NCBI GenBank assembly: GCA_033439685.1
Contig: JAUEDM010000002.1
Coordinates: forward strand, 2,356,001-2,420,000
Length of the DNA stretch: 64,000 nt
Direction of reading: 5' to 3'
DNA from: Apodospora peruviana
Taxonomy: Eukaryota; Ascomycota; Sordariomycetes; Sordariales; Lasiosphaeriaceae
The notes under the pieces are model-generated. The model was not told where the DNA came from. It saw only the letters and a program-made list of their open reading frames with translations, and did not search any database. The position numbers were made by a program, and so were the translations under genes. This document shows, one piece after another, positions 45,361 through 55,325 of the stretch. How positions within the stretch are numbered: the first letter of the stretch is position 1; each line of letters opens with the position of its first letter.

Positions 45361-45927
45361 GGCTGGCAGTCGAGTGCGTGGAATGGAAGGGGTCGAGTTC
45401 GATCCCAGTTCCACCCCAAAACGACGCGAAGTCGTCTGCCCGGTTGAGGTGTCCCGTTTTTCGGTGATGTCGAAAGCTCAGCCAGGTACCAGGTAAGTCA
45501 AGCACGTTTCAACGTAAGGTATACACTGGTGTAAGGCCCGGGGATTAGGTGATTACCCCTGGGTGGTCAGAGCTTCCAACGTCACTAGGATCTTGGCGTT
45601 CATCCCCTGTCACATTCCCCGACGACACACCATTAACCCCGCCACCCACGATGCGCAACGGACGCTAATAAGTAATGGAACCCCGGCTTTGACAGCCAAC
45701 ATCATCCCGCTCCGGCGGTCTTCCAGTTAAATAATAAGCCGGCTTCAAGTGGAAACATCGTCACTCTTCTTCATCTACGTGTGCCAAAGCGCAATAAACA
45801 AACATCAATCCCTATACCCGAGAAGAACCTCAAACCATACCACCCACCACCAACCCTCTCGCTCGCTCACTCACTCACTCGGCACTCGGTCATCAACATC
45901 TCCGCCAAATACACAACAATAACCACA
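45361..45927. promoter_or_regulatory. Shared upstream region Mmc1-like/UBC7
   Basis: 567 bp between divergent starts. The UBC7 side is CT-rich (CTCGCTCGCTCACTCACTC near 45860-45880), typical of a fungal core promoter and leader. The frame into UBC7 is open back to 45781. Confidence 0.5.
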
Positions 45928-46500
45928 ATGGCGCAGTCGACCGCGCACCGCCGCCTGTTACAGGAATACCGCGCGCTGACCAACAACCCACCAGAGGGCA
46001 TCACCGCCGGCCCCGTCTCGGAAGACGACCTCCTGCACTGGGAGGCGCTGATCCAAGGACCCGAAGGCACGCCCTTCGAGGGCGGCGTATTCGCTGCTGA
46101 ACTCAAGTTCCCCAAAGACTACCCTCTCGCGCCGCCAACCATGAAGTTTCTAGGAGAAGTCTGGCATCCAAATGGTATGCCTCTCAACCAATACCGAACC
46201 CCGAAAGGAACCAACCAACTGACTAACACAAAACAATCACACACAGTGTACCCCTCAGGCCTAGTATGCATCTCGATCCTCCACCCGCCCGGCGACGACC
46301 CGAACCACTATGAGCACGCCTCGGAGCGCTGGTCGCCCATCCAGTCGGTCGAGAAGATTTTGATTTCGGTCATGAGCATGCTGGCCGAGCCCAACGACGA
46401 GAGCCCGGCCAACGTTGAGGCGGCCAAGATGTGGCGCGAAAGGAGAAGCGAGTACGAGAATAAAGTGCGCGAGGGTGTGCTACGGATGCTGGCTCTTTGA
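45928..46500 (+). CDS. UBC7: Ubiquitin-conjugating enzyme E2 Ubc7
   Basis: Join 45928-46174, 46247-46500; 166 residues, against 165 in yeast Ubc7. It is the E2 of ER-associated degradation, working with the Hrd1 and Doa10 ligases on the cytosolic face of the ER. The E2 core is intact, with GPEGTPFEGGVFAAELKFP, then HPN, then the active-site Cys90 in SGLVCISILHPPGDDP. The acidic loop after the cysteine (GDDPNHYEHASERWSP) is the hallmark of the Ubc7/UBE2G2 class. The intron (72 nt, GTATGC donor, CACAG acceptor) splits the Val83 codon; it is a multiple of three without a stop. Divergent from the Mmc1-like gene and convergent with SWA2. Confidence 0.95.
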   Translation: MAQSTAHRRLLQEYRALTNNPPEGITAGPVSEDDLLHWEALIQGPEGTPFEGGVFAAELKFPKDYPLAPPTMKFLGEVWHPNGMPLNQYRTPKGTNQLTNTKQSHTVYPSGLVCISILHPPGDDPNHYEHASERWSPIQSVEKILISVMSMLAEPNDESPANVEAAKMWRERRSEYENKVREGVLRMLAL

Positions 46501-46868
46501 AACCAAAACAAACAAACCCAAAGATGGCAGGAGGTATGTTGGTAGTCTCGTGTATAGGAAACCCTAAAATGGATGTTGGTGGCGTAATGGCGTAATAATT
46601 TAGTTCTGTAAACAACGATAGTATGGGGTTTGCATTCCCAAGGCTAAGGTAGGTAGGTATCTGCCTGGAATTTAGAGTCGTGTAGAGTACCTACATGCCT
46701 AGGTACCTTACATACATTTTGTCATGGCATGGTGTCTTTGGCGAGGGTCGATATCGCTTGAAAAATCCGCAGTCTTTACCACCAAAGATAGACAATAATC
46801 TGACTTTGCGTTTTCTATTCTATAGTAGTACTCCTAATACTACTAACGTCCCTGGCCCGCGCGTGTCA
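46501..46868. other. Convergent intergenic region with TAGGTACC repeats
   Basis: 368 bp between the UBC7 and SWA2 stops. AAGGTAGGTAGGTAT lies at 46646-46660 and CTACATGCCTAGGTACCTTA at 46691-46710. Confidence 0.6.
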
Positions 46869-49729
46869 TCAGAGACCGTTGTCCGCCTTGAACTTATCCC
46901 ACGCTTCGTTGAGGGTGCTAAACACCGTGCCTGCAATCATGCGAACCTCTGTGGATGCGTCCTGGGCGATCTTTACGGGAAAGTAAGACTCATGTTAGCT
47001 AATAACCACTACAGTATGGCTCAAAATGGATTGCTTACCTTGTCAGGATGCGTCTTTGCGATGGCCTTCATATATACGACTTTGACCTTATTCGTTATGA
47101 CAAGCTCGTGCAATCCGACTTTCTTCCACCCGCTCCCTTCCCATAGCACATTATCGAGGCTACTCAGCAGCGCACGCAGGTTATCCCGCTTGCCGTCTCT
47201 CCAGGCGGCAACACGAGCATCGACTTTGTCCATAAGAGCAATCTTCTCGATGCCCTCTTTCTCGGCAGCCTGATTCGCAGCACGTAGCCGCTCAACCGCT
47301 TCGGAGCTGTCGTGGGTCGCCACCGCCTGCGGCCGTCGCCTTGCGGCCGCAGCAGCAGCAGCAGGACGCGGAGTCGTCGCAGCGGCCGGTCTCACAGCAG
47401 CAGGTTTAGGAGTAAGTGCCTTCTGACACCTTTGACGCCCCGCTGTGGCCGTTGTCCCACCCACTCCAGATTCGACACACATCTGCCACACCTTTTCTGC
47501 TTCCGCCCACTTCTCCATCTGCTCGAGCGCTTCAGCCTTGCGAGTCAAAGCCTTACCGTAGAGTTCGCGCATATCACGCTTCTCGCTGCTGCCGGGACCT
47601 TGGATTTCGACGTGTTCGCCTTCGCCTTTCCCTGGGCCGATGAGCCGGAGAGCCGTGTCGGCGTCATCGACGGCTTGCCGTGGCTCGCCCGTCTTCAACG
47701 CCGTCAGGGAGCGGTTGCACCGAAGCAAAATGACCAATGGATGATCTTGTGGGATGCCGGTAAGTGAGTTGGTATACGAGGCATGTGCGGCCGCGTAGTC
47801 GCCGCGCTTGAAGTGGGCAGTACCATCGAGGCGATGCTTGGTAGAGCTTTGTAGGGCGATTGCCGAGATGGAGGGTATTTGGCGAGGAGGGCGTGCGGCT
47901 GCTGCAGCTGGGCGCAGAGGCGCAGGTGATTGCCGGGCTGAAGGCCTAGGGGCAGGCGAGGATGACTGCTGCGACGGCCGAGAAGGAAGCGAATTCTGAG
48001 CTTTTGGCGGGGCTGTCGAGTTGAATAACAAATCTGGCTCCTCCAACTCTACGGGAGTTTTCGCCTTCTGTTCTGGTTGTGGGGTGACCTTTCTCCTTCG
48101 CGCAGGACTGATATATGCTGGCGCGCCTTCATCCTCAGCCGCCTGCTTGTTCAACCGCGCTCGCGGGTCTAGCAAAGATGGTTGAGGTGTTTGTTGCCAC
48201 TTTGGCACTTGACTTTTCTGGACTTGGCGTGGCGGCCCCGCCGAGAGGGCCGGGGAATGTTCGCGTGCCGGTCCGGTGCTGGATGGCCGACTTTCCGGGC
48301 CAGATCTCGCGGGCCTCGGTTTCGGGCGACCACCGCCCGATTCCAGCATCATGGCTTCGTCGGTGACGCTAACTTCCCTTCTTCCGCCCTCGCCACCACT
48401 GTGCTCTTGTTGAGCAGATCTCATCCATTTTGGCTGATTAGGATCGCCATCCTGCTGAAACTCAGAGACTGCTTTCTGAACCTTCTTTTGCCCAGTTTTC
48501 CACAGGCTGTTAGCTGTCTTAAAGAGAGTGGTACCCATAGCAGCAGCTGTCTTGGTAAAATCGCCATCAGCTGACGCTGGGGACCGGTTGTTACGATCCC
48601 TATCGTTGTCTCGCTGGGGCTCGTCCCTCATCCAAGCGGGACCGCCGTTCCGGGGCTGACTTGATGACCGCTCCTCGGGGTCCCTCGGCTGTTCTCTTTG
48701 ACCATTCTTGCCCTTTGCCTTCTCTTTCGCTTGTCTATGTGCATCATCCAGAAGCCAATTGACCGCAGCCTGGACATTAAGCCTCCCCCCGCTCTCGGTA
48801 AGCCCTCGCCGAGCGTTTTCAGGAGTGAATCCATAGTCCACAAGCTGGGCAACAGCCTGGTCAAACGGGTCACCGGATGTTGTAGGGGCCGGCTCCGGCT
48901 CGGAATCCGAAGACGAGTCCTCGATAGCCTTCCCCGGCTCCGGCTCGCGCGTGAATACTGGTTTGGTTTGCTGCTTCCTGACTTGATCTACTGGCTTGGC
49001 CAGGTCACCTAAGAGATCATCATCTTCGTCCACGACCGGAGCAGGAGGGACGCTGGCTCGCGGCTTGAGTTGACTAAGTCCAAAAGGATCGTCGTCATCC
49101 TCCGGAAAATGCTCCTTACCAGACGCGATCGACTTCCCCCAGGCATTGGGGTTCCGGAGGTCGAGCCCCAGCGCATTGGCCGGCGAAGGGCTGTTGGAAG
49201 ACGGGGGCGGCGGGTAGTGGCTCGAGTTATCTACTTTGGTCTTGGAGTTGAAGGCTGCAAACAGGTCATCGTCCGACTCTGCCGGCCGCTCCGCCTGTGG
49301 CCTCGTCACTGCGGGCAACACGGCCGGAGATGCTGTCCTGGACGGTCGGCTCTGGGCGAGCGAGTCAAAGAACTGGCCATCTCCGTACTGCGCTTGAACT
49401 TGTTTGCGTTTTTCTTCTTCCTTCCTGCGCCTCTCGGCTTCCAGGCGATCCTGTCGCTCCCGCAAGCTCAAATTCACGTTACTCTTTCCTGAGCCGAAAT
49501 TGACCAGGTTGCTGAAGCTGTCTGACGCCGGCTTCGCAAGTGCCGGCTTGGGGCCGATGTTCCCAGAGCCCTGTGCGGATAGCGGTGTATTGCGACCAGA
49601 GCCAAGAGGGGATGGGGTCGGTCGCAGTGACGGATAGCTCGAGAAGGCGGGCGCAGGGTTCGAGGATGTCGGCTGGGATGGCTTCGCAGGGTTCGGCGCC
49701 GACCAGTTCAGGCTTGAAAGGTCATCCAT
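46869..49729 (-). CDS. SWA2: Auxilin-like clathrin uncoating factor (Swa2 type)
   Basis: Complement join 46869-46970, 47039-49729; 930 residues. Swa2/auxilin brings Hsp70 to clathrin coats through its J domain. Order of parts: a disordered N-terminus starting MDDLSSLNWSAPNP with DPF/short clathrin-adaptor-like motifs; a UBA-like domain near residues 295-340 (FDQAVAQLVDYGFTPENARR); a disordered Pro-rich part; a TPR region near 640-760 (HRLDGTAHFKRGDYAAAHAS, then LRCNRSLTALKTGEPRQAVD); and a C-terminal J domain with the HPDK motif at 894-897. The 68-nt intron falls exactly after HPDK, and exon 2 adds IAQDASTEVRMIAGTVFSTL to the end ADNGL. The longer reading starts without ATG, so 49729 is the start. 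Order and content match yeast Swa2. Confidence 0.9.
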
Positions 49730-52722
49730 GGTAAGTCGGAAAAACTCTAGCAAAATCCTTGCGCCTAGTTCATAAGATCATCGCTTTGATAAAGAAAAAG
49801 AACAAAACAAAAGTGGCCTGTATCAAACAATCTTGAAGCTGGCAGCTCCAAAGGGGTGGCGTGCGATGCTAGACGTCTGTCTCGCCCATGCCTGAATGGA
49901 CGGTCGTCCTCGCAAGCCACAATTGCAACCTGACAGGGTGACCCTAAGACGTGGCTAGTTGTGGCTGATTATTCGGGCTCGGATGTGGCGTTCTTTTACT
50001 TGTTCGTTAAAGGAGGTGGCTGCCAGGGTCTGTGGCGGCATTGGATTGGACCGTGGGACGTTGGGGTGCCAACGGGATCAGATCTGCCAGGAACCCGCAC
50101 AAAATGCGCCGCCAGACCCGGGCGTCGGGAATGACATGAATCCCCACAATCTGATTCTGCCCACATGGACATTGGACAGAAATGCGGTGTTAGACTTGCA
50201 GCTGCACGCAACAAGTAGACGGCATGGCAAATGAAGATCAAAAGGCGGAGCTTGTTTCTTTCTTCTTGTTCATCTGATGATCACTGGTTCTTCACCACAA
50301 ACGCATAAAGGATTACCTCTGATCTCAGTTGACGGCGGCTTGGATTCCCTGGTTTCCCGACTTCGAGTCGAGCTGATGCGCAATACGGATACGGGGTAGG
50401 GGAGGCTTGTCCTAATACTCACTCTGTACCTGTATAAAATACAAATCACTCTACCGGTAGGCGGATACTTCAACCGTGGACGACATCTGTAAAACACTGC
50501 ACAAGTCTCACTGAGTAACCTGTATCGTATACCACAGCAGGTACATCACGTAATTGGCTCTTATCAGACCCTTCACCGGCAGTTCAAATGACGAAGAATG
50601 ATCATCGGCAGCGTCCCGAATGCTCACTGCATCTCACATGACGAGTTCGGCAGTGTAGCGGCAATCGCATAAATGGTGGCGCACAAAGACGATCGAAAAA
50701 GCGACCCTACAAAAGGGGCGAGGAGGGCGAGTCTGCAAAATCAAGGTCGCGATTGGAGGGTGGGGGCGTTTATACGAGCGAACAACCACGAATCTCTAGC
50801 GTGATGCATCCAAGTATGAAACGCGTTTCAGTGACTCGGAGAGCAGGATTGGCCCCTGCCAGTGGCCCTGGACCTTTCCGAATGGCGCTCCTGCCATTTC
50901 ATCTGATACCCCGCCGTGCCTCGCTTCCGGTGCTGCACGCACTTAAACCCGACGTTTCTCCTATAAACCAGACCTCCGAGTCCAGAGCAGGCCAACAGCT
51001 GCCGTGATGGGCGAGGTACGATGGCCAACGAGCGACCGGACGAGCGCTTCAGCCAACAGACGAGCAGCCCTTCCTCGGCTGTACGGGTGTCACGAACGGC
51101 GAAGTGGTCTGGACTTGGGGAAGGACAAGACGATTTGGCAAAGCAGATTTGGCCAACATCGGCTGTTGTGATCTGGAGGCACAGTCTGACCATTCATCCC
51201 TAATATAACTCTGAGTTATCACGGGAAGTGAGTGAGAAACGGGAGGGTAATTAGACGAATGTTTGCTAAATCCAGCGCCGAGATCTTCTGCCAGTTCATC
51301 CGGGTGAGGAAGGAAAGGCAATTAATTGTCAAATGAATAGATTGGTCTGGGCTGTGGCTCCTGTTTTTAACGGCCAGCGCCGCAGAGGCGCTGACTCGCA
51401 GTACGAACTGACTCCACCCGGTCACCAAACGCTGCCCCACTCTGGTTCAGGCACAAGGCACAAGCCCCACGGTCCCCTTCCATGGCTCGTGCTTAAATCG
51501 CACCCTTTAATCATTTGGCCCGTGAGGCTAGGGCGGCCTGGCTAGCCAATCAGAGGGCTTTCCCCTGTGGCTGATCAGCCAGTTCGGGAAGGACATTCTC
51601 TGCCCAGCCTCTGGGGCCTACGCAAGGGGTCGTCGTAGCCCCTGGCTCCCAAAAACCGGTCGAACGGTGTGGATTCTGTGGAATGGAGGGGGTGCCAAAA
51701 ATGGGTCCATCTTCAGCGCATGTCTTCAATCTTGCCCTCCCCTTCGGGCCTCTTTTCTTCACACCGTCTGCACCTCTTGCGCTCCTGCACCACCCATCTT
51801 CGTCACTCTCTTCTTCACTCCTTTCGTCCTTTCCCGGCCCTGGCCCCCCATTTTGAGCCTTCGGTTTCCCATCGACTGGTGACATTCATTTTAACACAAC
51901 AACTTTGAGCAACCAGCATCGACTGTTGTCATTCATTTCACTCATCGTGTTGATCGCACATTCACATTCTTTCACTTCCCTTTGGCTCAGAGTCGTCCTC
52001 CTTTTCGACATCTGACCGCTTTCTGATATCTTTCACCATCTCGTGCTGCAGTTACCCGATCGCCGACATTTTGTCCAGTCAAGTTACGAATCAAGATCCC
52101 CTGTTCAGCGCCGACATTGTTGGTGATCTTCGAGCTTAGTTGTGGTTTGGAAGCCATTGATTCACGAGATAAGATTAACGGCCCGGGGACGAACATCATC
52201 TGTCATTCCTGACAACCCACACTCGTGACGAGGGTCAACATAAAAACGTCACGCTTGTACACGGGGCTGTGCTTCGGTGCTTCGGTCTTCGATCTCGCAG
52301 AACATTCGCGCGTCTGATCAAAGGTAGATCGGTCACCGCGCATGTTCGGATAAGGAGTTGCTCATTGATTGGGACCTTGACGTTGATTTAAAGCGCTGGT
52401 TAACTGGTACGTTGGATATCGGTAGTGTTTCCAAAGGTACATACCGTACATACCTCTGGTATACGTTGCCCAAAGAAACACGCTCGAGACACGAACAACG
52501 GAGCCACAAGCTCGGTACAGCTGTTAACTTGTCTTGCCGAGCACAGAACACTCCCTTCCAACGACTTGCCAATCGACCAACTACCTGAGGTTTACTCTTC
52601 CTCGCGACACCCTTTCACGTTACTACTTTCGCCGGAACCAAGCACACCACTTATTCCACGCTCATTTGCACTCTTTCCCACTCTTTCTCACTCAAGTCAC
52701 TCCTTTTGGTTTTTGTGCAAAT
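49730..52722. other. 3-kb gene-free region upstream of DUF1996 gene
   Basis: Longest gene-free part of the window. No frame has family likeness. 51720-52000 and 52570-52715 are pyrimidine-rich on the plus strand, suggesting a promoter and long 5' leader of the secreted-protein gene, perhaps with leader introns. No RNA gene recognised. Confidence 0.55.
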
Positions 52723-54325
52723 ATGAGAATCAATCTTTCTTTGGCGGTTCTCGCTGCCGCGAGCGGCGCCGACGCCTTCTGGCGCATGGAGTGCCGCGGG
52801 CGACTCAGTCTCGCCCGTATTGACCCCTTGGTTTCCCCTGGCGAGGTTGCAGCACACGCTCATGCCATTCACGGGTCATCAGGGTTCTCTGAGAAGGCGA
52901 ATTACGAGGACTTGCTCAAGGGGGATTGCACCTCTTGCGCAGTCACTCAGGACAAGTCGGCATACTGGACTCCTGCTATGTATTTCAAGCATGCCAACGG
53001 CGACTACCAGGATGTTCCGCAAGTTGGTGGCATGTTAGCGTGCGTAATCCCGTCCTCTCCGATTCTCGTTGGTTGCTTTCGCTAATTCGTCTATTTAGCT
53101 ACTATTTCCTGAACAAGGACGATGGCAATCCTGGAGGTGGGATCAAGGCATTCCCGGAGGACTTCCGCATGATTGCTGGAGATACTCTGCGCCGCAACTA
53201 CACAATCAGCGGACAAGACGCCAGTCAACCAGATCCCGAGAAGTCCCGATGGGCCAGCCTTGGTCAGACAAAACAAACGGATCTTGCCCAGCGAGCGCTT
53301 GGTTACAACTGTCTCAACTACGATAAACAAGCCGAGGGATCCTTATACCGCCACTACCTTCCCGATAAAGCCTATCTTGATGCCAACTGCATTCAGGGAG
53401 TGCGAATAGAAATCATGTTCCCTTCTTGCTGGGATGGCAAGAACACAGATAGCCCCGATCACCGGTCCCATGTCGCCTATCCCGACCTTGTGATGACCGG
53501 ATCATGCCCCCCGGGTTTCCCTGTCAAGTTGCCAGGTCTTTTCTACGAGACCATCTGGGATACGCACGCCTTTGCTGGTGTCGAGGGCGAGTTCGTGATT
53601 GCAAACGGAGACGTCAATGGTATGTGGCTATGACATTTGATTATATGTGAATGAGCCGACAGCTGACTTGCTCAGGATTTGGTTATCATGCCGACTTCAT
53701 GAACGGCTGGGAGGTGCCGTTCCTCCAAAAAGCCGTCGACCAGTGCACTAACCTGTCGGGAAGGATCGAGGACTGCTCCCTCTTCGACATCCAAACCGAA
53801 GACGAACAAAGAATGTGCACCATAGACGCGCCTTCTGCACTCTCCGCAGAAAAGGTTGCAGGGCTCATTGGTAACGCTCTTCCTGGCAATGTCAAGATTC
53901 AGTACGGGCCGGGACCCGCCACTGCCAAGAACCCAGGCTCGGCGACAGTCCCGGTAGACGTCCCAACAGTGACCTACTCGGAGGGCCACTCCGCAACGGG
54001 ATCAAGCTATACTCAGGGTTTGATCTTCCACGAGCTGAGCACATCAGTCGGAGTCGACGCACAAGCACAGCCTACATCAGTCGGAGTCAACGCACAGGCG
54101 CAGCCTGCCACCACGCCGGCGCCTGAGCCTCCTGCCGACGATGGGAAGTACGAGATCGTGCGGACGGAGTATGTTACCTCTGGCGACGTGGTGAATATGA
54201 TCATCATCAAAGAGGCGGTGGAGTATATTACTGTTACTACCACCACTGTTACTGCGACAGTCGGGGGCGCCAAGGCACGTCGGGGGGCTCACTTGCATCG
54301 CCATGGCCGACGTCACCGACTCTAG
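52723..54325 (+). CDS. Secreted DUF1996 protein
   Basis: Join 52723-53039, 53099-53619, 53676-54325; 495 residues. A signal peptide (MRINLSLAVLAAASGADA) precedes the DUF1996 domain, which opens in the standard way with FWRMECRGRLSLARIDPLVS and the His-rich AAHAHAIHGSSGF, and continues through MYFKHANGDY, FRMIAGD, MFPSCWDGKN and DHRSHVAYPD. Conserved His, Cys and Asp in this domain suggest a metal or carbohydrate site, but no activity is established. Introns of 59 and 56 nt keep frame. The C-terminal 120 residues are Thr/Pro/Ala-rich with a near-perfect repeat (TSVGVDAQAQP, TSVGVNAQAQP), likely O-glycosylated, then VEYITVTTTTVTATV and a basic His/Arg end. No GPI signal. Probably cell wall or extracellular. 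Confidence 0.9.
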
Positions 54326-55325
54326 GCTTGTCGGTTTGGGTAGTCTCTCTAGCTCTCCGTGTTCAGCATGAACAGACCTGAGCGGAAAATTTTGATTCTT
54401 TACTTTCTGCGATATCCAAACGGATCTTTTTGGGGTGATGTGGTTTTCTTTTCTTTTTCTTTTGCCTTATTTTACTTCTACGTTTGATACCATACCGCCA
54501 GGTTAGGGGATTGTGACAAACAAGAGTTTAGATGAAGACAGCAGGAGTGAAACGCACGAATGGAAAGCTCTTATGGATTTATATCATTTCTTTCCCGAGT
54601 TGTCTTTTTCTCGGGACTTGCATATGTTTTGCTGAATATGGGATGGGGCATTGATTGCCAATCCACAGCAGCATCATGGACATGGCATCACATCTCATGC
54701 TATCATGGACGGACGGGTTACGGTGCGGTCGAGCACGGTGTTTTTGAGGCGTTTATTGATATTCTCCTTGCAATGACGAATTAAGTGTTTTTTTCGATGT
54801 TTCCTCTCCCCAACATCTTGCTCGATGCGTACCGCTTGTCTGGTTTAACTACCTAGTGATCTGTGATACATCTGGTTCCTACCCACAATAGTCCATCATG
54901 AGAGACGCACCGCGGTGACTCGTCGTGGATGAGGGCGTAAAGGAATGTGGGATTGTTTTCACTGCAGTGCTGGTCACGCGTCTGTAAACGTCAACTTGTC
55001 ACGGGCTGGAATGCTGGAATGAGAGTTGCTCCGCACAACCTAGCAATTCCATTCAGTTCCGACCGAGAGAGCGAGCGATCGATTGTTTTGATGAGTATGG
55101 CCGGCAGAAATGTAGGTAAGGTGGATGACCACATGTCAACTCTGTATGTTTTCTTTCCGTCTCAGTCCTTTGGTCTTCCTCGTTGTGCGTTCTGAAAGTC
55201 GTGGGCCGTCAACCAGGTTTTGAGGCTATCGCAAATCCAAAGTATTGTCTTTCATACTGTCTTCCATATGAATCATCATTGTCATGGACAGGGTGTTCTC
55301 TTCATGACTTACTTACTCCTAGAGA
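54326..55325. other. Intergenic, no gene seen
   Basis: 3' flank of the DUF1996 gene and upstream region of the membrane-protein gene. Short frames only, none with family likeness. Confidence 0.55.
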
